Origin: Leptospira abararensis
GTDB taxonomy: Bacteria > Spirochaetota > Leptospiria > Leptospirales > Leptospiraceae
Assembly (NCBI RefSeq): GCF_016918735.1
Contig: NZ_JAFFPR010000018.1
Coordinates: forward strand, 1 to 64,000
Length of the DNA stretch: 64,000 nucleotides
Reading direction: 5' to 3'
Part shown: positions 34,341 to 44,528 of the stretch, one piece after another
Position numbering within the stretch: the stretch's first letter is position 1
Layout: each line of letters begins with the position of its first letter
Notes under the pieces: model-generated
Database searches by the model: none
Seen by the model: the letters and a program-made list of their open reading frames with translations, nothing else
What the model was told of the DNA's origin: nothing
Program-made: the position numbers and the translations under genes

Positions 34341-35695
34341 TTATTTAAAAACTTCATAGTATCTCCCAAAAGAAGACCAATTTGAAGCCTAAGTTGGATT
34401 AAATCATACCGATTTTGAATTTCGTTTCGCATTACATCACGAAGACGTCTATCTACTGTTTGTAATTCAATAATGGATGCGGAACCTGTTTTGTAAGCTT
34501 TTTCCATGATTTGATAGTTCTCTTCAGCTATCCGTTTGCTTTCTCGAGAAATATCATACAATTCAATAAGGTTATTGTGCTGTTGGATCAATTCAAAAAG
34601 ATACAAGCCAGTGTTTTCTCTTAAAAATTGAGATTGAGATTTTGCTAATTTAATCTCAACTTTAGATTTATCAAATTCGTTTTTAGATAGCCATCGATTA
34701 AACAAAGGAAACCTAAATCCAAAATTTCCGCCGACATTATAATCTGCATCGGAAGACCTCGCATACCGACTAAAATCATTTCTGCTATAATCGTAAACTT
34801 CCATGGAGTTAGTCCAAGTTCCACTCAAACCAGAAAACGATTCACGGTTAGATTGATTGTAAACATTTACAAAAAAGTCAGGAACCCAAAGCTCATTGAA
34901 CCTGACCATTTTCTGGATTTCTAAAATTTTAACCTGGTTGATCGTTAAAATAATATCAAAGTTGAGATCAGTTAAGTTTTTTTCGTATTCGGAAAGAGTG
35001 GCTTCCAAAGGAAGAATTTTGTAATCTCGTTCTGGAATTTGTTTTAGTGCAACTTCTTTCAATAAAAACTTTCTTCTAAATATTGACTGGCTTTTTTGTT
35101 GGTCTAATCTAGATTTGATGGCATTATATTTGTAAAAGAAATAATCTACTTTAGAGTTTTGAGTCACTAAATATGATTCAATACCTTGTTTGTATAATTT
35201 TTGGATCGTTTGGAATTGTTTATCTGCATCTGATTCATTTGAAAAATCATAATCATAGAATGCTAAAAGTTTCAACGTTTCAGCATATTGAAAGGCTTGA
35301 TCAAATAACTCTTTTTGGAAAAGGGCACGATATTCCAATAACAGCCGTTCGTATTCCAATTCCAATATCATATTGGTCAGAACGGTATTTCCTTGGTCTT
35401 GGAAATTCCAATTAAGATTTAAGGATGTACTCCAACCCTTTCTATTATAACCATCTCCTCTGAGTGATTCGAAAAATGGAGAATGTTCTAAATTTACGGA
35501 AGGTAAATAACGTAAATTTTTGGAATCAATATCAACTTTTTTACGTTCGATCTCCATTTCTTTCAATTTTAATTCATAGGACTTCTCCCCGACTAACTTA
35601 GGTAAGTCATAAAAATCCACAGGTTCGGCCCATAAATTGGAAACCATAAAAATGGATAAAAAAACTGAAATTATATATAAATAAAAACGAATCAC
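34337..35695 (-). CDS. TolC-family outer membrane protein of a type I secretion system
   Basis: A 452-residue outer membrane efflux protein with a Sec signal (FYLYIISVFLSIFMVSNLWA) and two related coiled-coil halves. Typical pieces are LKEMEIERKKVDIDSKNLRYLPSV, GGNFGFRFPLFNRW, and the C-terminal YKTGSASIIELQTVDRRLRDVMRNE. It forms the trimeric outer membrane channel of the secretion system encoded just upstream (8 nt from the second ABC gene). Last gene of a four-gene operon. Confidence 0.88.
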   Translation of the reverse strand: MIRFYLYIISVFLSIFMVSNLWAEPVDFYDLPKLVGEKSYELKLKEMEIERKKVDIDSKNLRYLPSVNLEHSPFFESLRGDGYNRKGWSTSLNLNWNFQDQGNTVLTNMILELEYERLLLEYRALFQKELFDQAFQYAETLKLLAFYDYDFSNESDADKQFQTIQKLYKQGIESYLVTQNSKVDYFFYKYNAIKSRLDQQKSQSIFRRKFLLKEVALKQIPERDYKILPLEATLSEYEKNLTDLNFDIILTINQVKILEIQKMVRFNELWVPDFFVNVYNQSNRESFSGLSGTWTNSMEVYDYSRNDFSRYARSSDADYNVGGNFGFRFPLFNRWLSKNEFDKSKVEIKLAKSQSQFLRENTGLYLFELIQQHNNLIELYDISRESKRIAEENYQIMEKAYKTGSASIIELQTVDRRLRDVMRNEIQNRYDLIQLRLQIGLLLGDTMKFLNN

Positions 35696-35703
35696 TAAAT
35701 CAA

Positions 35704-38700
35704 TTATCGGATTGCTTCCTGTTTGGAATGAAGTAATTGGTAAATTCCGCCTTTAGAAAGTAATTCTCGGTGAGTACCCTTACCTTCCAGTTTCCCTCGT
35801 TCCAATACAAAAATTTGATCATAATTTCGTATTGTATCTAACCTATGGGCCACTGTGATGATGGTCGCATCTGCAAATACTGCGTTGATATGAGACAGAA
35901 TTCGCGCCTCTGTTTCCTTATCTAAAGAAGCTGTCGGCTCATCCAATAATAGAAGATTTGGCTTTTGGAGGAACAAACGAGCGAGCGATAACCTTTGTTT
36001 TTGCCCTCCAGAGAAAATAAATCCTCTTTCGGAAATTTCCGTATCATAACCAAGCGGGAGTTTGACGATATCATCATGAATACAAGCAAGTTTGGCTGCA
36101 TCCACTACTTCACTTAGAGTCGCTTCTGGTTTTGTGATTGAAATATTTTCTCTGACAGTTCCCGCAAGCAAAGGATTCTCCTGGAAGAGAACACCTATTT
36201 TTGTACGTAAACTAGGAAGCCAAATTTCATCCAAAGAAACATCATCGATGATGATTTCTCCTTCTTGCGGTTTATACAAACCAAGAATCAGTTTTAGAAT
36301 TGTGGATTTCCCACTTCCACTCCGACCGACAAAGGCTATCTTTTTACCAGCTTGAATTTTAATTTTTAGATTACGAATTCCCGATTCTGGCTTTAAAGTA
36401 TCATACGAAAAAGTTAAATTTTTAAACTCAATATTCCCTTTTACCTCGGGTAAATCTACTTTGAATAAATTGTCTCGGTCTGTCATCTCGCTATCTAAAG
36501 ATTCAAAACTACGCAAGCGGTTCCATGAAACATTTGCCTTTTGAAATTTTAAAAAATCATCATACAAAGAAACTATCGGATTTCGAATATAAGCAACAAG
36601 TCCAATAACGGCATATAATGTACCCAATGTCATCTGATCTTTTAAGATCAACATACTACCAACTAACATAACTATCACAACAGTAATTTGTTTAAAAAAC
36701 TCTGTGTTTGTAAAAATCAAATTCGAAAAAAATAGTTTTTTTCCTTCTGAATTTAATTGTGTGGCGAGTCTTTTTTCAAAATCCCAACGATGGGAATAAG
36801 TAGCACCTAAGTTCTTTATCGTTTCGAATCCATGAATTGTTTCGATAAAGTAACTGAGAGTTTCGGATTTTTTAAGTGACTCTTTTTTTGTTTCTTCAAT
36901 GATCTTTGGTGTTAATACACGAAGGATTAACATTTCTGGTAAAATTAAAAATCCAATAATGACAAGTAACATTGGAGAAAGAAAAAGAAAAAGAATGAAA
37001 ACTAAGGAACTGAAAACTAAGTCAAAAATTTTCATTGCCCCTTGGTCAGAGAAGAATAAAATCACTGATTCAATTTCCTCCCAACGAGTCAGGATTTCAC
37101 CTTTCCGATTCCTTTCAAAAAAAGAAATTGGCAAAGAGATTAATTTTACTAGAAATCGAATGGCTATCGTTTGATTCACTCGATTGCTTGTAAAAAAAAT
37201 TACATTCGATCTAAAATATGCGAGAAAGGATTGAGAAAAACTTAGTAAAACAACCACCAAAATCACTGGTAAAAAGAACTCTTTGTTCTCTTGTAACAAT
37301 ACTGCATCAATCAAATACAAGTTTACCAGAGGAATAAAGACCTCTAAACCTTTAATCACAAAACTAGCAACAATCCCGGCTTTTAAATATTGAATGGCAG
37401 GCAAAAAATATTCCGCAAGGCCCGCGAAAAAACGATTCTTCAACTCCCATTTTTGTTCAGGTTTATTTTTTGGAATGAAATAGATGACTACGTCCGAAGC
37501 TTTCTTTTCCCACTCTTCACGCGAAAGATTCACTTCACCAAACTCTGGATCCATGATGAGAACTCTTTTTTTCTCTATAGACTTTAAGACAACATACCTA
37601 GAATTCTCAAAAAAAGTAATTGTCGGATTGTTATTTAATTCTAATTCATGATCTCTCCAATTTACAAAATAACAATCGCCCCTGTCTTCACCAAAACTTG
37701 TCTTCCAATGGTTAGGGCGAATGTCAGGATCAAAATCAGGAAAAGTGGAATCCGCATCATAGTCTGCAAAAGAAAATCCCCAATAACGAAAAATCATCTT
37801 ACGGCAAGCGTCACCCGATTGTGACTTACCATCTTGAAATAAAAAAGGAAATCTGATTTGGTTTCTAAGCGGAGGAGAAAACTTTAATTTCGGAAGAAGA
37901 TGAAACTTATCCTCTTCATAAATAGAAGATGTTTCAAATTTATCTTCATCAGAACCATCTCCTAAGTTAAGTTTCCTCTCGCTCATAATAGAACGAATGG
38001 TAATTAGTAAACTCTCAGATTTTTTGAAGAAATTTTCAGCATCTTTGGATGAAAGTTCATAAACAAAACTTTCTTCGACAGCAGTAACGGTTGCATTTCT
38101 TGCCTTTTTCTCCAATACCCCCATTTCACCTAACACAGAACCTGCTTCCACAAAAGAATAGTAATCCTTTTGCCAAGTTGATTTAGTGACTTTGAATCTT
38201 CCTGATCGAATAAAAAACAAAGAGGAACTTTTACTTCCTTCTTTCATTAATATTTGTCCCGTGCTAATCTTTCTTTTTATCAGTACTTTGGATAATTCTT
38301 GGATTTCTGAATTAGAAAGTTTTCTAAAATAAGGATGGATTCTTAATTCATCACGTAATTGGAAATTTTCTTTATATTCACTCCATATTTTTTTTCTATT
38401 TTTATCCGATTCAATGAATCTTAAAAATTGAACTTGTGATAAAACACGAACATTAGAATTTTCTTCTACTAGGAAGAGTTGTTTTTTTAATGAATCAGAA
38501 GAAAATTCAGAAACTCCATAAAAAGAACCTTCTGTTAATGTTTTAATTAATAGTTCTCTTTCATTGATTTTTAATTTTACCTGAATCCTGCCTGTCTCCA
38601 CAATGAGGATCGGTGTTGGGTCTAATTCGCTTGCACCAATTCTATCGTTTGCAACCAACGATCTAAATTCAAATAAACCAAGAAATTTCTTTAAATCGTT

Positions 38701-38769
38701 AGCTGTCAGCGTGGATAAAAAATCATCCTCAACAAATAAATTTGGAATTTCTTTTATCTTTCTTTTCAA
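35704..38769 (-). CDS. ABC exporter with two cNBD-like domains and degenerate C39 domain (second)
   Basis: A 1021-residue protein. Residues about 15-130 form a degenerate cyclic-nucleotide-binding-like domain. Residues about 145-260 form a second one with a good phosphate cassette (GSVLGEMGVLEKKARNATVTA). About 300-440 is a C39-like domain; where peptidases have DC-G and catalytic HFVVL this protein has QSGDACRKM and SRYVVL, so Cys and His are lost. Six membrane helices follow at about 465-740. The ATPase has Walker A GRSGSGKST, signature FSGGQKQRL (F instead of L), Walker B LLLLDEPTA and H-loop VAHRL. It resembles type I exporters whose dead C39-like domain binds substrate, as in HlyB. Two nt from the HlyD gene. 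Confidence 0.88.
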   Translation of the reverse strand: MKRKIKEIPNLFVEDDFLSTLTANDLKKFLGLFEFRSLVANDRIGASELDPTPILIVETGRIQVKLKINERELLIKTLTEGSFYGVSEFSSDSLKKQLFLVEENSNVRVLSQVQFLRFIESDKNRKKIWSEYKENFQLRDELRIHPYFRKLSNSEIQELSKVLIKRKISTGQILMKEGSKSSSLFFIRSGRFKVTKSTWQKDYYSFVEAGSVLGEMGVLEKKARNATVTAVEESFVYELSSKDAENFFKKSESLLITIRSIMSERKLNLGDGSDEDKFETSSIYEEDKFHLLPKLKFSPPLRNQIRFPFLFQDGKSQSGDACRKMIFRYWGFSFADYDADSTFPDFDPDIRPNHWKTSFGEDRGDCYFVNWRDHELELNNNPTITFFENSRYVVLKSIEKKRVLIMDPEFGEVNLSREEWEKKASDVVIYFIPKNKPEQKWELKNRFFAGLAEYFLPAIQYLKAGIVASFVIKGLEVFIPLVNLYLIDAVLLQENKEFFLPVILVVVLLSFSQSFLAYFRSNVIFFTSNRVNQTIAIRFLVKLISLPISFFERNRKGEILTRWEEIESVILFFSDQGAMKIFDLVFSSLVFILFLFLSPMLLVIIGFLILPEMLILRVLTPKIIEETKKESLKKSETLSYFIETIHGFETIKNLGATYSHRWDFEKRLATQLNSEGKKLFFSNLIFTNTEFFKQITVVIVMLVGSMLILKDQMTLGTLYAVIGLVAYIRNPIVSLYDDFLKFQKANVSWNRLRSFESLDSEMTDRDNLFKVDLPEVKGNIEFKNLTFSYDTLKPESGIRNLKIKIQAGKKIAFVGRSGSGKSTILKLILGLYKPQEGEIIIDDVSLDEIWLPSLRTKIGVLFQENPLLAGTVRENISITKPEATLSEVVDAAKLACIHDDIVKLPLGYDTEISERGFIFSGGQKQRLSLARLFLQKPNLLLLDEPTASLDKETEARILSHINAVFADATIITVAHRLDTIRNYDQIFVLERGKLEGKGTHRELLSKGGIYQLLHSKQEAIR

Positions 38770-38771
38770 AG

Positions 38772-39875
38772 TTAATTCCTAGGATCCGCATAACGAAATA
38801 AAATTTGATAAATACTTTTTCGATCAATAACGATATCTGCTACAACCTTCAAACCTGGAAATAATTGAAATTCTTTTCCATCTTGGTTTAAATCTTGAGT
38901 TCCTAAAATCAAAATCACAGAAAAAGAATCCTTTTCCTTGGTATTGGGAATAATTTGAGAAACGGTTCCTTCCACCACACCGAAATCATTTTGATGAAAG
39001 GCTTTCACTTTAATCACAGAAGATAAACCGATGCGAACAGCACCTATATCTTTACTACTTACTTCCACAATCGCTTCTAACGGTTGGCCTTCTTCCATTA
39101 AGGAAGCAACAGTCTGGCCTCGGATGATATTTTGTCCTACGTTATTGACTGAAAGTTCACCGATAATACCAGAGAATGGCATTCGAATGACAGCATTGGC
39201 AACCCGTTCTCTTTTTAACTTCGTATCCCCTCTAAGACTCGAAATAATATTTTCTTCTCTTTGAATTTCGTCCTTTAAATTTCCAAACTCTTCATTAAAC
39301 TCTAATAAACTTTGATCATAAATGAATTTTGCTCCGACGCCATTTTGAAAATCCATAAAAGCTTTTTTTAAACTTACAAATTTATTTAATACTCCACCTG
39401 AAAGCGCCGAACCAGAATTATTCTCTAAATTATAAGCTAAGTTTTTTAAAATTTTCTCTGCTTCTCTTTTATTTCGAATCAATCTTTGTAATTTTTTTTC
39501 TTCATAATCCAAGTTATTTGTATCTTTTGATAATTCGATTTGTTGTTCAGAAAATTCTAACTCCATAATGGGATCTCCTTTTTTAAGGAAGTCACCAGAT
39601 TTCACATATAAATTTGTTAATGTTCCTGTTTCCAAAGCTTCCACCATATGGTAGTTACCTTTAGGTCTAATGGAACCAGTTGCTTGCACCACAACATCTA
39701 CTCTGCCAAAAACCAAAAACAATACAAAACAAACAAAGAATGTGGAGATAAGATAAATTCCTTTACGTTCCCAATTGGGAGCCGGATGTTTCAATAACTC
39801 ATCATAATAAGAGGCCGAATGCCTTGATTCCCAATTTGAATCTGTTTCTTTTATATTTTTGAATTTTTTAAACAT
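38772..39875 (-). CDS. HlyD-family membrane fusion protein
   Basis: About 367 residues. One membrane helix (IYLISTFFVCFVLFLVFG) follows a cytoplasmic N-terminus. Next come a split lipoyl domain (VVVQATGSIRPKG...TGTLTNLYVKSGDFLKKGDPIMELE and RMPFSGIIGELSVNNVGQNIIRGQTVASL), a helical hairpin of about 130 residues, and a beta-barrel domain. HlyD proteins link the ABC exporter to TolC in type I secretion. I start at the ATG at 39875 behind AAGGGG; an ATG at 39890 would add five residues. It overlaps the first ABC gene by 8 nt. Confidence 0.88.
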   Translation of the reverse strand: MFKKFKNIKETDSNWESRHSASYYDELLKHPAPNWERKGIYLISTFFVCFVLFLVFGRVDVVVQATGSIRPKGNYHMVEALETGTLTNLYVKSGDFLKKGDPIMELEFSEQQIELSKDTNNLDYEEKKLQRLIRNKREAEKILKNLAYNLENNSGSALSGGVLNKFVSLKKAFMDFQNGVGAKFIYDQSLLEFNEEFGNLKDEIQREENIISSLRGDTKLKRERVANAVIRMPFSGIIGELSVNNVGQNIIRGQTVASLMEEGQPLEAIVEVSSKDIGAVRIGLSSVIKVKAFHQNDFGVVEGTVSQIIPNTKEKDSFSVILILGTQDLNQDGKEFQLFPGLKVVADIVIDRKSIYQILFRYADPRN

Positions 39876-42800
39876 CTTTATCCCCTTCACTTAATGTTGG
39901 GAACAAATGGTAATAGAAACCTTTTGTTGTGATCAACTCTGCATGAGTTCCCATTTCTACAATTCTACCTTCATCAAGTACAATGATTTTATCTGCACTT
40001 ACTGTACTATGGAGCCTATGAGAAATTTGAATGACTGTTCTATCTTGAAATACAGTTTCCCACTGGGATTGGATATGGGATTCTGTTTCAGAATCTAATG
40101 CAGAAGTTGGTTCATCTAAAAACAAAATACTTGGATTAGTTACTAATGCTCTAGCGATTGCCAACCTTTGTCGTTGCCCACCGGAAAGACCAATTCCCGA
40201 TTCTCCAATTTTTGTTTCATATTTCATAGGAAATCTTTCCACAAAATGATCAACAGAAGCTAACTTAGCACCAGCTAACAGCGATTCCTTGTTCAGAGAA
40301 GGATTTTTTTTAGATAAGTTTTCCGCGATAGTTCCGGAAAATAGGATTGGATTTTGTTCTACAGCCCCAAACTGAATCCTTACTTCTTCAGGGTCTAAAG
40401 TAGAAAGGTCAAACGAGTCTACGAATACTTTCCCCTTACTGGGGGTGAGTGTTCCCATCATAATTCTCATTAGAGTAGATTTGCCACATCCACTCCTTCC
40501 CACAATGGCAATCTTTTCGCCAGCTTCTATTTCCAAATTGATATCGGAAAGTATAGCGGGACTTGTTTCAGAATAACGAAAACTAATATGATCTAAAGTA
40601 ATTTTTCCAGTAAGTCTCGGTAACTCACCGAACGGACGTTGGCTGACAATTTCGCCTGGTAACGAATAAATCTCTGTTAATCGAGCTCGTGACTCTCGTA
40701 ATTCACTTAAATCTTCATAAACATGGCATAGCCGAACAATTGGTTCCATCAAAAGAGAATATAAAGCTAAAAAGGCCAAAAAACTACCCAGTGACAATGA
40801 CTCATTTAACACATCGCTTACACCGAATGTAATGACAGCAATAAGTCCAATCTGTTCAAAAAACTTACTCATAAGTTCCAAAACATGGACTCGTTTTCCA
40901 ACTCTTAAGTTGGTAAGAATGGTTCTTGCAATTTCATTCAGACCCTTAGAAAGATAACGACTTTCCATTGCTGAAGATTTGATCAGTGGCATACCAGCAA
41001 AAAGAGAGAGAAAAAAAGATGTAGTTTTCTTTTTGGATTCAAAACTATGTTTTTGTAATTTTTTAATCTTTGCACTAGAGCGAACAACAAACAAAGAATA
41101 AACGATCAAAAATAAAAGCCCAACAAAGGTAAGACTGCTATCCAAACGAAATAAAATAAAAAGATAAATCGGTAAAGTCACTAAATCCAAAATTAGAAAC
41201 AACCCTGATCTTTGGGTGATTTCCAGTATCCTTTGATTTTCTTTAAGTCTTTGAGTAAAGTCGCCAGTTTCAAATTTTCGAAATTCTGGTAAGGTTAGAT
41301 TTAATATATGTTGGAAAAATCGAACAAAATAATTATATTCCAAACTTTGCATAAGACCGATAGCAATTAGATTTCGAAATAGAGAAAACAGTGTTTGGAA
41401 GAATATTGCAAGTGCAACTCCCAACACTATTGTAAACAGGAAATTACGATCAGAAAATACTAAAACCTGGTCCACTACCTGGCGAATCAAATAAGGCAAT
41501 GCAAGTGTCAAAAGAGCTGAAAATAAAGTAGCAACTAAGATCCAACGAATTTCACTTTTTTTCGGACTAAACAACATTCGTAGTTCTTTAAAAAAACTAA
41601 TCAAACTTACGTCTGCTGACATGGCTGCCGGTGCTGGAGAAAACTGTAATACCACTCCATCCCAAATTGTTAAAAAATGAGATATAGAAAGTTCATAAAC
41701 TCCTTTTATTGGATGAGAGATTAGAACTGCATCTAACTCCGGTTCATATAGATATAACAGACAAGGAACATTTTCATCATCAGTTATAAAAACAGGATTT
41801 TCCAATTCTGGGAGTTGTTCAGAAGATAAATGTTGTTGTTTTGTTAAAAAACCTAGTTTTTCCAGTTCAATTGCTAATTCAAAAATACCAGGTATAATAT
41901 TTCTACTTAGCTCGTTTTTAATTCTAATTTTCCAATTTGTTGGAAGCGGTTTATCAAATACTCTTAATGCTAATTCGGAACAAACCAAACCAACTAAAGT
42001 ATGTTGATCCGTAGTGACTTGTTCTATGTATACTTTCTTTGTTGTTTTTCTAAATTCGAAACGTTTCGAAACAAAAGGTCTTATAGTATTTTCTTCTTTT
42101 TCTTTTGCCTTGTATGTCGAATAACGAAGTAAACGCGACTGTACAATTTCTTCTAGTTTGTTTCCCTTTTCTACACCAATGACTTTTCGAAAAACGGCAC
42201 CTGGTATTTTATATAAATCGGAATCTTCCGAAGCAACAGCACTCGCTAAACGTTTTTGCTGTTTGAAGATTGCAATTTCACCCAAAATATCTCCCGAACG
42301 CATAATCGAGATAATCTTTCTTGGATTTTCTGTTCGAATTTGGATTTTTCCCGATCGAACAATATAAGCAGCATCACCTTCTTCACCTTCGGCAAAGATA
42401 AACTCCCCTTGGTTGACTTTTACAAACTGAATGGATTTAAGAATGAGTTTGATTTCTTCCGGAGATAGTTCATCAAAAAAGCTAAGTTTACGAACGTAAT
42501 GAAATTTTTCTTGTTCTTCTTCTCTATGTTTTGCTTTTTCCGCAATTGTTGGATGAGAATCAACTAACTTTAAAAAACGAGATCTGGGAAGTAAAAGTAC
42601 GATAGAAGGTTCTAGTGCATAATAATCATGTTTGGATGGATTTTTTGTGAGTGTGATTCTTTCCCCAATGGATTCACCAACCTCGACAAAAGCATATCTA
42701 CCTAAACTCAAGTCTTGTTTGTTTTGTTTCATTCCAAATCGACCAGTTAATACAAAATGAATGTATTCTGGCATTTGGTTGGCTTTGATTAATATTTGTC

Positions 42801-42933
42801 CTAACCGAACAAAACGTACCTCAATGTATTGTAATAGGCTTTCCCTTTCCGCTTCTTCCAATTCCGCAAGTAAATAATTACTTCGAAATACAGTGCGGAT
42901 TTTTTCAAGATTTCGCCTAACTTCAGATTGCAT
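39868..42933 (-). CDS. ABC exporter with two cNBD-like domains and degenerate C39 domain (first)
   Basis: First gene of the secretion operon, also 1021 residues. The N-terminus has one cyclic-nucleotide-binding-like domain (about 15-135, LLAELEEAERESLLQYI) and a second (about 150-265) with phosphate cassette GDILGEIAIFKQQKRLASA. Residues about 300-430 look like a strongly diverged C39 domain (NVPCLLYLYEPELDAVLISHPIKGVYELS...W), with no catalytic Cys-His pair. Six helices lie at about 470-740. The ATPase has GRSGCGKST, LSGGQRQRL, ILFLDEPTS and ISHRL, all intact. The two ABC genes are paralogues flanking hlyD and may form a heterodimer or act on different substrates. The ribosome binding site is weak (GGAA). 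Confidence 0.88.
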   Translation of the reverse strand: MQSEVRRNLEKIRTVFRSNYLLAELEEAERESLLQYIEVRFVRLGQILIKANQMPEYIHFVLTGRFGMKQNKQDLSLGRYAFVEVGESIGERITLTKNPSKHDYYALEPSIVLLLPRSRFLKLVDSHPTIAEKAKHREEEQEKFHYVRKLSFFDELSPEEIKLILKSIQFVKVNQGEFIFAEGEEGDAAYIVRSGKIQIRTENPRKIISIMRSGDILGEIAIFKQQKRLASAVASEDSDLYKIPGAVFRKVIGVEKGNKLEEIVQSRLLRYSTYKAKEKEENTIRPFVSKRFEFRKTTKKVYIEQVTTDQHTLVGLVCSELALRVFDKPLPTNWKIRIKNELSRNIIPGIFELAIELEKLGFLTKQQHLSSEQLPELENPVFITDDENVPCLLYLYEPELDAVLISHPIKGVYELSISHFLTIWDGVVLQFSPAPAAMSADVSLISFFKELRMLFSPKKSEIRWILVATLFSALLTLALPYLIRQVVDQVLVFSDRNFLFTIVLGVALAIFFQTLFSLFRNLIAIGLMQSLEYNYFVRFFQHILNLTLPEFRKFETGDFTQRLKENQRILEITQRSGLFLILDLVTLPIYLFILFRLDSSLTFVGLLFLIVYSLFVVRSSAKIKKLQKHSFESKKKTTSFFLSLFAGMPLIKSSAMESRYLSKGLNEIARTILTNLRVGKRVHVLELMSKFFEQIGLIAVITFGVSDVLNESLSLGSFLAFLALYSLLMEPIVRLCHVYEDLSELRESRARLTEIYSLPGEIVSQRPFGELPRLTGKITLDHISFRYSETSPAILSDINLEIEAGEKIAIVGRSGCGKSTLMRIMMGTLTPSKGKVFVDSFDLSTLDPEEVRIQFGAVEQNPILFSGTIAENLSKKNPSLNKESLLAGAKLASVDHFVERFPMKYETKIGESGIGLSGGQRQRLAIARALVTNPSILFLDEPTSALDSETESHIQSQWETVFQDRTVIQISHRLHSTVSADKIIVLDEGRIVEMGTHAELITTKGFYYHLFPTLSEGDKDV

Positions 42934-43138
42934 TTATTTTTCCGCTACCATCTGGATTCGAAGCCCGAAAAAGGCCAATTAAGAGAGAAATTCGTATCCA
43001 TATGTATACTTTTAACATCGACGGAAATCGACGCAGTCCTGAGTAGATAAAGGTCCTCTGCCCAAAACTGAGTTTTAAATTGGAAAAAACTTAGTAATAA
43101 GAGTGGTATCGGGATCTAAAAAGAAAGGAGATTCTTTA
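42934..43138. other. Intergenic region ahead of the secretion operon
   Basis: Together with the small ORF that follows, this makes the only gap above 300 nt in the window. I see a direct repeat ATCGACG-N3-ATCGACG at about 43018-43034 but no confident promoter for the exporter operon. A 31-codon minus-strand frame overlapping the ABC start lacks a ribosome binding site and is not called. Confidence 0.3.
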
Positions 43139-43249
43139 GTGGGTTTCCGCAGAGTTTTTTTTAGCTTCCGAGAAGTCAATCGGCCATCCCCCAAAAGCAC
43201 AATGACCTTTGGGGAGAGTACAGAAATTGATAACCCGGAAGTATTTTAA
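43139..43249 (+). CDS. Candidate 36-residue peptide gene beside the exporter operon
   Basis: A GTG start at 43139 has a strong AAAGGAG site 8 nt upstream (43124-43130) and opens a 36-codon frame ending TAA at 43247-43249. The peptide begins MGFRRVFFSFREVNRPSPK and ends in an acidic part (ESTEIDNPEVF). It has no double-glycine leader, signal peptide or known family. It is divergent from the cyclic-nucleotide-binding ABC exporter and convergent with thiolase. It could be an exported peptide, a leader ORF or chance; the ribosome binding site is the main support. A CCCCAAA/TTTGGGG hairpin lies within it. Confidence 0.35.
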   Translation: MGFRRVFFSFREVNRPSPKSTMTFGESTEIDNPEVF

Positions 43250-43257
43250 GTAGACTG

Positions 43258-44439
43258 TTATGCTTTCGGATTTTCTAAAACGATTGCAATTCCTTGGCCA
43301 CCACCAATACAAAGTGAGGCGACTCCGTATTTAACTCCTCGTCTTTGCATTTCTAATGCAAGAGTCAAAGTCACACGGTTACCAGACGCTCCGAGTGGAT
43401 GCCCAATGGCAACAGCACCACCATTCACATTAGTAATTTTTGGATCGAGGCCCAGTTCTTTTTGAACGGCTAAGTACTGTGCAGCAAAGGCTTCATTAAT
43501 TTCAAAAAGACCAATGTCCTTCAAACTAAGTCCAGCTTTTTGTAAGGCAGCAGGAATCGCAACTGCAGGACCAATTCCCATTTTTGCAGGATCACAACCA
43601 GCATGTCCCCATGATTTTACAATAGCCAAAGGTTCTTTTCCTAACTTCTTTGCTTGGGAAGCAGAAGCCACAATCAATGCAGATGCACCATCATTAATTC
43701 CGGAGGCATTTCCGGCTGTGACAGTTCCATCTTTTTTGAATGCAGGTTTTAAGTTAGCTAGTTTTGTAGCACCCGCTTTTCCTTTGATGAATTCATCTTT
43801 ATCAAATACAATAGGATTTTTTCCACTAATCGTAATGGCATGAATCTCATCTTTTAAGATTCCTTTGTTTGTTGCTTCTTCGGCTCTTTCTTGTGAAGTC
43901 GCAGCCCAAAGGTCTTGTTCTTCTCTAGAAATTTTATATTGGTCGCTTAAATTTTCAGCCGTCATTCCCATAGGAAGTTCCACATAGATATCTGTTAAAC
44001 CTGTTGCTAATGAATCTTCAAATTCAGAATTTCCATAACGAACACCAAATCTTGCGTTTCTTACCACATAAGGCGCGTTACTCATCGATTCTACACCACC
44101 AGCAAGAACTGTATGTGCTTCCCCCAACATAATTTTTTTTGCAGCTTGGATGACAGCTTCCATTCCAGAACCACAAAGCCTATTGAGTGTGAGTGCGGGA
44201 CTCGCAATCGGGACTCCTGACTTCAAACCAATATGTCGTGCTAAATAGATTCCGTCTTTACCTGTGGGGATTACGTTTCCAAAAATACTTTCTTCAATGA
44301 GAGATGGATCCACACCCGTTTTCTGAAGTGCTGCTTTGGAGACTTCTACTCCAAGGTCTACGGCACTCATATCTTTGAGAGTTCCGCCAAAACTACCGAA
44401 TGCGGTTCTTAGTCCGCCCAATATATAAACTTGTTCCAT
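43258..44439 (-). CDS. Acetyl-CoA acetyltransferase (thiolase)
   Basis: A 393-residue thiolase. The acyl-enzyme cysteine is C89 in [12 protein letters not shown], the general acid/base residues are H347 ([10 protein letters not shown]) and C377 (SLCIGGGQG), and NEAFA is present. The length and short loops fit biosynthetic/AtoB-like thiolases that join or split acetoacetyl-CoA; a role in beta-oxidation (FadA-like) cannot be excluded. Monocistronic. Confidence 0.93.
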   Translation of the reverse strand: MEQVYILGGLRTAFGSFGGTLKDMSAVDLGVEVSKAALQKTGVDPSLIEESIFGNVIPTGKDGIYLARHIGLKSGVPIASPALTLNRLCGSGMEAVIQAAKKIMLGEAHTVLAGGVESMSNAPYVVRNARFGVRYGNSEFEDSLATGLTDIYVELPMGMTAENLSDQYKISREEQDLWAATSQERAEEATNKGILKDEIHAITISGKNPIVFDKDEFIKGKAGATKLANLKPAFKKDGTVTAGNASGINDGASALIVASASQAKKLGKEPLAIVKSWGHAGCDPAKMGIGPAVAIPAALQKAGLSLKDIGLFEINEAFAAQYLAVQKELGLDPKITNVNGGAVAIGHPLGASGNRVTLTLALEMQRRGVKYGVASLCIGGGQGIAIVLENPKA

Positions 44440-44528
44440 AGATACCAGAAATGGCCAAATTTAGTCACCTGTCAGCTAAGAATTGAAATTTCACTTGAAA
44501 GGGAATCGAAGATGGATAGACTTCCTGC

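Noticed and set aside
43000..43050. 31-codon minus-strand frame upstream of and overlapping the first cNBD-ABC gene
   Set aside because: No ribosome binding site precedes it, and it could easily be chance in an intergenic region.
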